Positions 17,932 to 25,465 of a stretch of 64,000 nucleotides of DNA are shown one piece after another. This DNA comes from Thioploca ingrica (GTDB lineage: Bacteria; Pseudomonadota; Gammaproteobacteria; Beggiatoales; Beggiatoaceae). Position numbers and translations under genes: made by a program. The first letter of the stretch is position 1. The number at the start of each line of letters is the position of its first letter. Under the pieces are notes generated by a model. It ran no database searches. It was not told the origin of the DNA and saw only the letters and a list, made by a program, of their open reading frames with translations. The stretch spans positions 2,976,001 through 3,040,000 of the forward strand of contig AP014633.1 of NCBI GenBank assembly GCA_000828835.1. Direction: 5' to 3'.

Positions 17932-18975
17932 CTACTCATAAAGCATAATATCCCCAATGGTCTGCGCCCATTGCGCAAATTGAGGAACACTAAATAATTC
18001 AGAACCGATAGCGCGTTGCATATCCGAAACTAACATCACCCCCATTTCACGATGGCGGAATTGTCCAGCAAAATTAAGAATGTGTCCGTAAATCTCCGTG
18101 GCATTAGGTGCTCTTTTAGAACGAATCGCTAATCCAACTAAGGCAGCCGCCACCGCATATTTTAAATCGATCTCTTTGGGGGGTTGTACCGGTTCACCTC
18201 GGATAATCGCTGCTAAATCGGGTAAATTATCGAGATTAGCAATAAAAGCATTTAATTCAATCCCGGCGGCTGGTCCAACACAGGCTTGTAAAGTACCTAA
18301 GAGTAACTGGGGATTGTCGCCAAATTTTTGTAAAGCGCGATGGGCAAATTCCCAGGAACGCGGTGATGGAAAAGCCACTGGATTATGCGCGGGATCAAAA
18401 TCAAATAGTAATTCGGGACGAAATCTTAAAAAAGCAATAATTCTTTCATCAATTCCATTTTGATAAGCCCAAGCAACCCAATCATCTAAATAAACTTCAA
18501 ATTCAAAATGAGAAAAACGGTTTGCTAACGGTGCGGGCATGGTGTAAGTGACACCGCGATCGCCTTGACGGTTACCGGCGGCAATAATAGCCCAACCTTC
18601 GGGCACTTGATATTCACCCAACCGACGGTCGAGGATTAGCTGATAAGCGGCTGCCGAAACACTGGGCGGTGCTGAAGTAATTTCGTCTAAAAACAAAATG
18701 CCGGTTGGACCATGTCGAGCAACCGCAGGTAATAATGCGGGTACTGCCCATTCTACTTGCCTATCTACCCGAAATGGGATGCCGCGTAAATCACTCGGTT
18801 CCATTTGAGAAAGGCGGATGTCAATGATAGGTACCTGATGTTTAGCCGCGATTTGAGCGACAAGCTGAGATTTACCGATACCGGGTGGTCCCCACAGCAT
18901 AACGGGGGTGTGATGTCCATCAACCGTACTTAGAAATTCACGTTCTAATACAATACATAAATGAGCCGGACGCAT
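17932..18975 (-). CDS. MoxR-type AAA+ ATPase
   Basis: This 347-residue protein is a MoxR-family AAA+ ATPase. Walker A is WGPPGIGKS near residue 30, Walker B is ILFLDEIT near 94, and AGNRQGD with PLANRF supply sensor and arginine-finger regions. MoxR proteins act as chaperone-like ATPases, usually with a VWA-domain partner. Here no VWA gene adjoins; the only visible one is the exported protein at 60064. A PAS-domain gene ends 12 bases upstream on the same strand, so the two probably form a small operon. Confidence 0.85.
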   Translation of the reverse strand: MRPAHLCIVLEREFLSTVDGHHTPVMLWGPPGIGKSQLVAQIAAKHQVPIIDIRLSQMEPSDLRGIPFRVDRQVEWAVPALLPAVARHGPTGILFLDEITSAPPSVSAAAYQLILDRRLGEYQVPEGWAIIAAGNRQGDRGVTYTMPAPLANRFSHFEFEVYLDDWVAWAYQNGIDERIIAFLRFRPELLFDFDPAHNPVAFPSPRSWEFAHRALQKFGDNPQLLLGTLQACVGPAAGIELNAFIANLDNLPDLAAIIRGEPVQPPKEIDLKYAVAAALVGLAIRSKRAPNATEIYGHILNFAGQFRHREMGVMLVSDMQRAIGSELFSVPQFAQWAQTIGDIMLYE

Positions 18976-18987
18976 AATTTAGGTGAG

Positions 18988-19455
18988 TTAAAACAAAGTG
19001 GGGTAGAGTTGTTCACATTCTGCTCTTTTCTTGCGTGATAATTCGTTACGCACTGAAATATAGCCGATAATTTTACCACGTCGAGTATTGGGTGTTACGG
19101 TCGCATCTACCCAATAGAATCCACCATCTTTGCGTAGATTTTTAATCCCACCTTCCCAAATTCGACCTTGTTGGATAGTTTCCCACAGTTCTTTAAACAG
19201 AACCGATGGCATATCTGGATGGCGAAAAAGACAATGTGGTTTACCGAGCATTTCAGCTTCGGGATAACCGGATATTTCCGTTAAAAATCGATTAACCTGA
19301 ATGATAATACCCGTCGTATCGGTATGAGAAATAACCAATCTCCCCGTTGGGAAAGGAGTTTCAATATCAGTAACGGTAACCGTACGTTGACTACTATCAT
19401 AGTAAGTCAGCGTTACTTCTCGTACATTGGGCTTAATGATGGTTGATGCGGTCAT
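18988..19455 (-). CDS. PAS-domain sensor protein
   Basis: A 155-residue single-domain protein with a PAS fold of the Aer/MCP type: NRFLTEISGYPEAEMLGKPHCLFRHPDMP, then GGFYWVDATVTPN. It has no output domain and no membrane segment. AGGGGAAAT precedes the ATG. It is followed 12 bases later by a MoxR ATPase gene, which may receive its signal; this is inferred from spacing only. Redox or ligand sensing through a bound cofactor is typical of the family. Confidence 0.8.
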   Translation of the reverse strand: MTASTIIKPNVREVTLTYYDSSQRTVTVTDIETPFPTGRLVISHTDTTGIIIQVNRFLTEISGYPEAEMLGKPHCLFRHPDMPSVLFKELWETIQQGRIWEGGIKNLRKDGGFYWVDATVTPNTRRGKIIGYISVRNELSRKKRAECEQLYPTLF

Positions 19456-19621
19456 ATATTTCCCCTGTGCTGAAATAATTGCTTAGTTGATCTCTGTTAG
19501 TATACTTAATTGTTATCGGGTTAGTCACATGATTAGTGTAGGCTAATTATTAGATTTACAGACAATATTTGTCAAGTCACCTAACAAATACAGGGGAAAT
19601 GGTTATATTGATACTAACCAG

Positions 19622-19804
19622 TTAAAAGCTATTGAAAAAGCCCTTTTTATAGAGGAACCAGATGATTATTCCAATCAATAGACCTAAAAACAAAATTTTA
19701 ATAACCAACCAAATTAATCCAACTAAACTGATAGCTACAATATAAATTAAATACAGAGCAATGAACGCCAATAGACCATAACTAATATATTGAAAAATTG
19801 TCAT
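19622..19804 (-). CDS. Small two-helix membrane protein
   Basis: A 60-residue protein made almost wholly of two hydrophobic stretches (about residues 8-30 and 33-50) ending in KKGFFNSF. I chose the ATG at 19804, which has AGGA about 11 bases upstream, over one at 19861 inside the upstream gene. It follows the pspA-linked gene by 13 bases and may be a membrane anchor in that stress module. No family was recognised. Confidence 0.5.
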   Translation of the reverse strand: MTIFQYISYGLLAFIALYLIYIVAISLVGLIWLVIKILFLGLLIGIIIWFLYKKGFFNSF

Positions 19805-19817
19805 TATTAGATTGATC

Positions 19818-20153
19818 CTAATTCGTTTCCTCTCGTTGCGGAACCGATTGAGAATAAGCAATCAGTTCATCAGCAATGGCTTGGCGTATTCCGGCTTTAT
19901 CGTCGAGCGGTAATTGGTAGCGGTTAGCTAATATTTCATAATCCTGTTCTGATAAAGAAACGGTTAAACGAGGACGTTTGGGCACCTTGGGTTGTAAACC
20001 AATAATGGAGCGAATTTGATCAGAAGAACTTAGTCCTTGCTTATTAGCTTGATTGCGTATCACTTCTGCCACAGTTTTACTAAATTCAAAAGCCAATTGT
20101 ATTGCTCGAATACTTTTATCTGATTTTTTCCAATTATTGGGTAAATCGTTCAT
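19818..20153 (-). CDS. Small protein with possible ribbon-helix-helix segment
   Basis: A 111-residue protein of unknown family. The C-terminal half (RLTVSLSEQDYEILANRY, then AGIRQAIADELIAYS) resembles a ribbon-helix-helix DNA-binding unit, while the N-terminal part is helical. It lies 13 bases downstream of the pspA-like gene on the same strand, so it is probably part of the yjfI-pspA operon, perhaps as a regulator or adaptor. The start has only a weak GAG upstream. Confidence 0.55.
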   Translation of the reverse strand: MNDLPNNWKKSDKSIRAIQLAFEFSKTVAEVIRNQANKQGLSSSDQIRSIIGLQPKVPKRPRLTVSLSEQDYEILANRYQLPLDDKAGIRQAIADELIAYSQSVPQREETN

Positions 20154-20166
20154 TGCTATAGCTCAT

Positions 20167-20877
20167 TTACAACCGTATATTGGTTTTATCCAGTTGTTTG
20201 GCTTTAAGGCGCGCTAATACCGTTTGAGCCGAAATCGCTTCGGAGACGAGCCCGGCTTGCTTCAGTTTTTCATGTAAGTCACTTCCAGATTCTTGTTGTT
20301 GTAATTCTATAGCGGCTTTTAATTGATCCGCTTTTTGTTGCTGTTTTTGCTTAATGCGTTCTAACGAATCGGTGGCAGAACGGAGTGCCGAGTTGGAACC
20401 AGAAAATTTATTCGCCGCTGCCGCATTTGCTTTTTGGACACTTTCAGTCGTTTTAACGACACTCATTTCTCGTTCCATTGACTTGATATGAAGTTCGGTA
20501 TTACGAATGTTTTGCTTTAAAGTATTGATATTCATATGGTAGCTTTCCAATACACTGAATTGTACAGCCAACTCATTTTCTAAATCAGCCACCTTTTCCG
20601 CAATTTCAGTGGCTAACGCTTCATTACCTTTATCAAGTGATTTGATGGCATACTCTTCATATTCGACAATCATTTTTTTCAGTCGTTTAATTTCACGTTC
20701 GATACCGATTTGTTTGGCGATGACTTTAGCCAAATTTTCTTTCGCTTCATCCCAATGTTTTTTAGCGTCTCGCACTTCTTGCTCCAAGATTCGGATGGCT
20801 TGGGTATCAATAATCGTTTCGCCAGCTTCGCTAGCTATGCCTCGAAAGGCAGTGGATAATTTATGAAAGAAACCCAT
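20167..20877 (-). CDS. pspA: PspA/IM30-family membrane stress protein
   Basis: A 236-residue, almost entirely alpha-helical protein with the PspA/IM30 pattern: amphipathic N-terminal helix (MGFFHKLSTAFRGIASEAGE), then long coiled-coil heptads and a Gln-rich tail. The family coats and repairs damaged inner membrane. The pairing with a YjfI-type gene points to the YjfJ branch. AGGAG precedes the ATG. The yjfI homologue ends 26 bases upstream, and two small genes follow downstream. Confidence 0.85.
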   Translation of the reverse strand: MGFFHKLSTAFRGIASEAGETIIDTQAIRILEQEVRDAKKHWDEAKENLAKVIAKQIGIEREIKRLKKMIVEYEEYAIKSLDKGNEALATEIAEKVADLENELAVQFSVLESYHMNINTLKQNIRNTELHIKSMEREMSVVKTTESVQKANAAAANKFSGSNSALRSATDSLERIKQKQQQKADQLKAAIELQQQESGSDLHEKLKQAGLVSEAISAQTVLARLKAKQLDKTNIRL

Positions 20878-20903
20878 TTAATTTTCTCCTGCTTGACGAT
20901 ACA

Positions 20904-21326
20904 TCATTTAATGAAATAGTCTCGTAACTCTTCAATAGCAATCAAGGTGTTATCACTAAGAACATCAATTTCTTCAATCAGTTCTTCTAGTGAGGAATGG
21001 GTCGATAATGCTCCAAAAATCAGGTATTGATGTCCCAGTTTAGAAAAGGAAGAGAGCGGCATCGGTAAGTTCATCATTAATAGCGTTTCTAATAGTTCAA
21101 TCCGTTTTTCTGGAATGATTTCCACTTCTTTCCATACATGAGTAATACATAAAATTTGGCTTTCATCTACCGTAATATAAACGGGGAATTCTTCCCGATC
21201 CTCAATAGTGACAACCAAAACATCCGTTTCACCCGGGATCATTTCGGTATTGAACACTAAACCCGCATAACTTTTGATACCATTAAGACCATTAGCTAAC
21301 TCGGTTAATTTTTTAGGTAGATTCAT
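20904..21326 (-). CDS. yjfI: YjfI (DUF2170) family protein
   Basis: This 140-residue protein matches the DUF2170/YjfI family: an acidic alpha/beta protein with the segment ELLETLLMMNLPMPLSSFSKLG and the tail EELIEEIDVLSDNTLIAIEELRDYF. In Enterobacteria yjfI precedes the pspA-like yjfJ, and the same order is seen here. Its biochemical role is not settled; structural likeness to secretion chaperones has been suggested. GAGGAAT precedes the ATG. It is the first gene of the stress module. Confidence 0.85.
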   Translation of the reverse strand: MNLPKKLTELANGLNGIKSYAGLVFNTEMIPGETDVLVVTIEDREEFPVYITVDESQILCITHVWKEVEIIPEKRIELLETLLMMNLPMPLSSFSKLGHQYLIFGALSTHSSLEELIEEIDVLSDNTLIAIEELRDYFIK

Positions 21327-21507
21327 AAATATTCCTCAATAGGATGCTGCTATTCAAAATGAGGATAATGTCATAATATGTCAAGAGGTTGAAAAAATTT
21401 TTTAAGTGACTGCTCGGGTAATTTCATACTTCATTGTGTTCAATAATAAATAGAGGTTGGCAATCTGGTTTGACCCAGCGGGAGTGCTATACCGCTCATG
21501 GTATTAG

Positions 21508-22527
21508 CTAAACCAATAACGCCGCTGAACTGGTTGCGGCTAAAACAATGGTATCCTGGCTCAAATTTAATTTTTTACCTTTAATAATCGCCATAACATG
21601 ACGCATTTCCATTTCCCGTAATAGTACATAAGCAAATATTTTAGCTAAAGTGAAATTATGTAACTTCAAGCTCAATTGTGCCACTCGTTTAGTCTCCTGA
21701 ATCAAGCGTTGATCAACGACAAAGGTCGATTCTGCTTCGGCTAGTAAACTAAACAAGGGTTCTGGCAAATTGGCTAACACTTCAGCTAAGGAATTAAATT
21801 CCACCAAACGTTGTAACAACTGGCGATTAAGGCGAGAGCCGGCTGGAATTAATAAATAATAAGTTTCTGCCGCTGACAAATGATAAGCCAATCGATAACG
21901 CAGCAACCACAGCAAATTAACCCGATCCATAAAAATATGCAGCATAGGCAACAAATATTTACGTTGGGTTGCTTCTAGAATGCGCATCCTTTGAATAAAT
22001 CCCAATAGATAGTGACGATCAATCGCAGCATCCAAAGAATAAAGTTGATGTTCTTTCTCAAAAACCCCGCGAGCAGCACGAGCAATACTCGCATAGGAAC
22101 TTTCTTCTAATCGTCGCAACAATTCACTGATATCCTCAGTACGTAATAATTGTTCAATGGGCAAAGTGGTGAATGGCTTCAATTCTAACAATTGAGCACG
22201 AATCGCTTCCGCTTCTAAACCGGCTATTTTTCCCCGTACAATTGTTTTTAAATTAGCAATATCAAATTTATGAAACCAATACATGAGCCATTCCCGTGTT
22301 GATCCCCAGAGTGGTCGTACTAATACTTGAAAATCAGCTAATATTTGGATTAACCAAGCTTGTTCGATAACCATTGGCTCAAGTTTCGTTTCATTTAATA
22401 ATTCATCTCGCCTTAACTGACCGGTATGGTGTTGGGGTTGTGTCAACAAGGCGGTTAATTGGCTTTCTGAAAGCAATTGGCTGGCTAAAATGGCAACGCG
22501 CGTATTGAGATAAGCATAATCTTTCAT
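21508..22527 (-). CDS. V/A-type ATPase subunit C (AC39/NtpC-like)
   Basis: A 339-residue helical protein matching the V-ATPase AC39/subunit C family: an N-terminal YAYLNTRVAILASQLLSE motif, then repeated helical units with EWLMYWFHKFDIANLKTIVRGK. In A/V-type ATPases it links the central rotor stalk to the membrane ring. Its ATG overlaps the stop of the preceding coiled-coil subunit gene (ATGA), so the two are translationally coupled. No catalytic A or B, stator or membrane subunit gene is present nearby. Confidence 0.82.
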   Translation of the reverse strand: MKDYAYLNTRVAILASQLLSESQLTALLTQPQHHTGQLRRDELLNETKLEPMVIEQAWLIQILADFQVLVRPLWGSTREWLMYWFHKFDIANLKTIVRGKIAGLEAEAIRAQLLELKPFTTLPIEQLLRTEDISELLRRLEESSYASIARAARGVFEKEHQLYSLDAAIDRHYLLGFIQRMRILEATQRKYLLPMLHIFMDRVNLLWLLRYRLAYHLSAAETYYLLIPAGSRLNRQLLQRLVEFNSLAEVLANLPEPLFSLLAEAESTFVVDQRLIQETKRVAQLSLKLHNFTLAKIFAYVLLREMEMRHVMAIIKGKKLNLSQDTIVLAATSSAALLV

Positions 22528-22841
22528 TGCTCAACCTGCATAAATAAATGAATAGCGACTGTTAGGGCATTCGCTTGATTTTCTTCAGCAAGCTGACGTA
22601 GATGTTGTTGTTTTTCTTCATAACGCTTACTTAATTCGGCAATGGCTTGATCAGCACGCGCTTCCGCCTTCGCTACCCAATTGGCTTGTAATTCCGGTAG
22701 TTTAGCTTGAAAAGCTTGTTCAGCTTGATGTGCTGATTGCAACGCTTGCTGAATAATTTGTTCACGTTCTGTTTGTGCCTGGGCAACGCGTTGTTCAGCT
22801 TCCATTTCTACAGTAAGTAACCGTTTTAAAGTATTTTCCAT
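22524..22841 (-). CDS. V/A-type ATPase peripheral-stalk-like subunit (E/G/H type)
   Basis: A 105-residue helical protein rich in Ala, Glu and Gln, beginning MENTLKRLLTVEMEAEQRVAQAQ. This heptad-rich pattern is that of peripheral stalk subunits of V/A-type ATPases. It is directly coupled to the subunit C gene. I chose the ATG at 22841, which has AGGA six bases upstream; an in-frame TTG lies at 22847. The exact letter name is uncertain because coiled-coil stalk subunits look alike. Confidence 0.65.
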   Translation of the reverse strand: MENTLKRLLTVEMEAEQRVAQAQTEREQIIQQALQSAHQAEQAFQAKLPELQANWVAKAEARADQAIAELSKRYEEKQQHLRQLAEENQANALTVAIHLFMQVEQ

Positions 22842-22847
22842 ATCCAA

Positions 22848-23346
22848 TCCTGTTAAAACTTGCTTAAATGAAAGATATATTACGATAATATATAAAATCT
22901 CTTGGTTTGAGAAGAAGTGAGGTAGATTGCAAGAGTACCACTGTCATTAAGCTAAGAAAACCAGCAAAATGTCAACCAAATCCAATTTGATTATCTTAGG
23001 TGAACCGAATATTAACTCAATTCTTGATCTTAAATTTTATAACTTAAGTACCTTGGCAAAACGAAATAGGTATTTTCATATTGATTTCCCCCCCTTTTGA
23101 AAAGGGAGGGTTAGGTAGCATTTTTAACAACTAAAATAAAGGGGAAACTGGGAAAAAATTTTGGGTGCGTAACGTGAGTTTATAATTAAAATTTGATAAA
23201 ATTATAGTTGTTAAATTGTTTATGACTAAAACGACCTCAGTTTAGTCATTGGTTTTTGGTAGGATTTAAATTAATTAACCCAGGTAATGATGGAGGAATT
23301 CTCTGCCTTAACCTTGAGGGTTAGAGATTGAACCTTGGAGAGAACA
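22848..23346. other. Intergenic region, hairpin only
   Basis: About 500 bases between the divergent ATPase gene and the sugar transferase. It contains the inverted repeat CCCCCCTTTTGAAAAGGGAGGG near 23090-23112. A second, related hairpin lies at 24041. Otherwise it is AT-rich with no supported gene. Promoters for both flanking genes should lie here but none was convincing. Confidence 0.5.
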
Positions 23347-24009
23347 ATGCGACGTTACCTCTTACTCTTATCTCAGCGTCATTCATTGTGGTTATATTTC
23401 AATATGGCCTATGGTAATTCTTGGCGAAAACGCTTATTTGATATAGTGATTGCTACATTATTACTTTTTATCTTAACACCCCTGCTGTTAACGGTTGTGG
23501 TGTTAATTTATTTAGATTCTCCAGGTAGCATTTTCTTTACGCAAACGCGAATTGGCAAAGGAGGTAAACCTTTTACTATGTGGAAATTTCGTTCTATGGT
23601 TATGGGAGCAGAAAAACAAAAATTAGAATTACACAATGAAATGAGTTGTGGTGTACTATTTAAAGTGAAGCAGGATCCTCGTATAACTCGTATGGGTCGA
23701 TTTATTCGGAAATTCTCTATTGATGAATTACCTTAACTTTGGAATGTAGTTATGGGTGACATGTCAATGGTCGGACCGCGTCCAGCATTACCCGATGAAG
23801 TTACTAATTATACTTTCCATCAACGACAACGTTTAGCCGTCACCCCGGGTATCACTTGCTTTTGGCAAATTACTGGTCGCTCAGAAATTTCTTTTCATCA
23901 ACAAGTTGAACTCGATTTACACTATATTGCTACCCAATCTTTTAGTACTGATATGGTAATATTGCTTAAAACCATACCCGCAGTCCTAACGGGACGAGGG
24001 GCATATTAG
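23347..24009 (+). pseudogene. Bacterial sugar transferase interrupted by one stop codon
   Basis: The two halves together are the cytoplasmic catalytic part of a WbaP/WcaJ-type sugar transferase: RLFDIVIATLLLF membrane segment, PGSIFFTQTRIGKGGKPFTMWKFRSM, then FSIDELP, stop, LWNVVMGDMSMVGPRP. Family members read ELPQLWNV here, so the TAA at 23734 most simply replaces a CAA Gln codon by one C-to-T change. The frame is otherwise intact over 220 codons, so the loss is recent, or a sequencing error. The ATG at 23347 has GGAGAG upstream. These enzymes start exopolysaccharide synthesis by loading a sugar-phosphate onto undecaprenyl phosphate. Confidence 0.85.
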
Positions 24010-24319
24010 CTAGGTTAAACAAAAGGATCAAGTCAACATAACCACCCTCACTCCCCTCTTAGCAAGGAGGGAAAGGGGGTGGTTTAAATAAGCTTAACTT
24101 AATGGCAGTGACCCGGCTCATCACAATCCACACAGACTAACATTCTTTAGCGAAACGTGGGTTTGCTAAACCCAGCAAAGTTTTACTAGCTATATGGGGG
24201 TATATGTAAATTGATCAATGACTAACTGCCAAACACCTAATAATTAAGGTAGATTTCTGAGCATATAACGATTTATATCTATGGTTACTGTATTATCCTC
24301 TAATTTTAAAAATAACCAT
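24010..24319. repeat. Hairpin-rich intergenic repeats
   Basis: The segment holds a long imperfect hairpin at 24041-24083 (ACCACCCTCACTCCCCTC pairing with AAGGAGGGAAAGGGGGTGGT) and a GCTTAACTTAATGGCAGTGA fragment of another dispersed repeat. The hairpin could end transcription of the sugar transferase but lacks a clear T-tract. Confidence 0.45.
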
Positions 24320-24601
24320 TCATATCCGGTTGTTACTTTTATCCACATCAAACGGATAGCCCGAGAAAACCGTAAATTTTTCAATATTTTTTTGTTTCAT
24401 TTCTACTAAAATAGGCGTAATCAGCAATTCAGAACGGGCTTTTTCAGTGCTTATCGGTAGGATAGAATTATAATTCAGTGTTTGAAGTAACCAAGCAGAA
24501 GGTTCTACTAACTTAAAATTATCTAATAATTTTTCTGTGTTAACAGCCAGTTCTAAACTAGATAAATCTTCGGCGGTATATTGAGAATAAAATTTTTTCA
24601 T
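24320..24601 (-). CDS. Hypothetical protein
   Basis: A 93-residue soluble protein that I do not recognise. It is balanced in charge and contains the segment EKARSELLITPILVEMKQKN, which is vaguely like the start of some restriction-enzyme N-terminal domains. There is no clear ribosome site and the flanks are repeat-rich, so it may be a remnant. It lies 63 bases past the end of the terC-like gene's downstream side on the same strand. Confidence 0.35.
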   Translation of the reverse strand: MKKFYSQYTAEDLSSLELAVNTEKLLDNFKLVEPSAWLLQTLNYNSILPISTEKARSELLITPILVEMKQKNIEKFTVFSGYPFDVDKSNNRI

Positions 24602-24664
24602 GACACAACTGGGCTGACCGGAAAATTTAACCCTGGAAAAGAATTCCCGCCTTTCGAGCTTTTT

Positions 24665-25429
24665 TTAGCGAAGTGATTTATTTGGAGTTGATTCCGTATA
24701 AGCTTGCCGAAGTTGAATAGGGGTAGCTGGTTTGCGCACTTTCATATTCAGGAATTCTACCAATACCGAAAAAGCCATCGCAAAATAAATGTAGCCTTTG
24801 GGAATGTGCATATCAAAACCTTCACCGACGAGTGCCATACCAATCAATAAAAGGAAACTGAGCGCAAGGATTTTAATGGTGGGATGGTTATTGACAAAAG
24901 TGCCAATAGCCGCAGCGAAAAACATCATAAATAATACCGCGATAACCACGGCAGTGACCATGATAGCTAAATAGTTAGCCATTCCAATAGCGGTGATAAC
25001 CGAGTCCAACGAGAACACAATATCTAATAACGCAATTTGAATAATAATACTGAAAAATGAGCTCCGGACACGAGTTGAAGCATGACCCTCTTCTCCTTCT
25101 AACTTATCATGGATTTCTAGGGTACTTTTTCCCAGTAGAAATAACCCACCGCCGATTAGAATTAAATCTCTGCCAGAGATTTCTTGATAAAAAATTTGAA
25201 AGAGGGGAGCACTCAATTGCATGACCCAGACGAGTGAGAACAGCAAAGCAATTCGGGTTAACATGGCGAGAGCCAATCCCAAGGTACGCGCTGGTGGTTG
25301 TTGCGCTGGTGGTAATTTGTCAACCAAAATGGAAATAAAAATAATGTTATCGATTCCTAAAACAATTTCTAAAACAGTCAGTGTGACTAATGCTGCCCAG
25401 ATTTGGGGATCGGTAAGCCATTCCAACAT
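24665..25429 (-). CDS. TerC-family integral membrane protein
   Basis: A 254-residue polytopic membrane protein of the TerC/YoaE family. It has two Asp-containing signature helices, EIVLGIDNIIFISIL near the N-terminus and DIVFSLDSVITAIGM in the middle, and about seven membrane spans. TerC proteins are linked to metal-ion homeostasis, including Mn2+ export for some members, and to tellurite resistance. No tellurite operon is present, so a metal role is more likely. The start has GAGAA upstream. Confidence 0.88.
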   Translation of the reverse strand: MLEWLTDPQIWAALVTLTVLEIVLGIDNIIFISILVDKLPPAQQPPARTLGLALAMLTRIALLFSLVWVMQLSAPLFQIFYQEISGRDLILIGGGLFLLGKSTLEIHDKLEGEEGHASTRVRSSFFSIIIQIALLDIVFSLDSVITAIGMANYLAIMVTAVVIAVLFMMFFAAAIGTFVNNHPTIKILALSFLLLIGMALVGEGFDMHIPKGYIYFAMAFSVLVEFLNMKVRKPATPIQLRQAYTESTPNKSLR

Positions 25430-25465
25430 AACTAGTTCTCCAACTTAGCTCAATTTTAAAATCAA

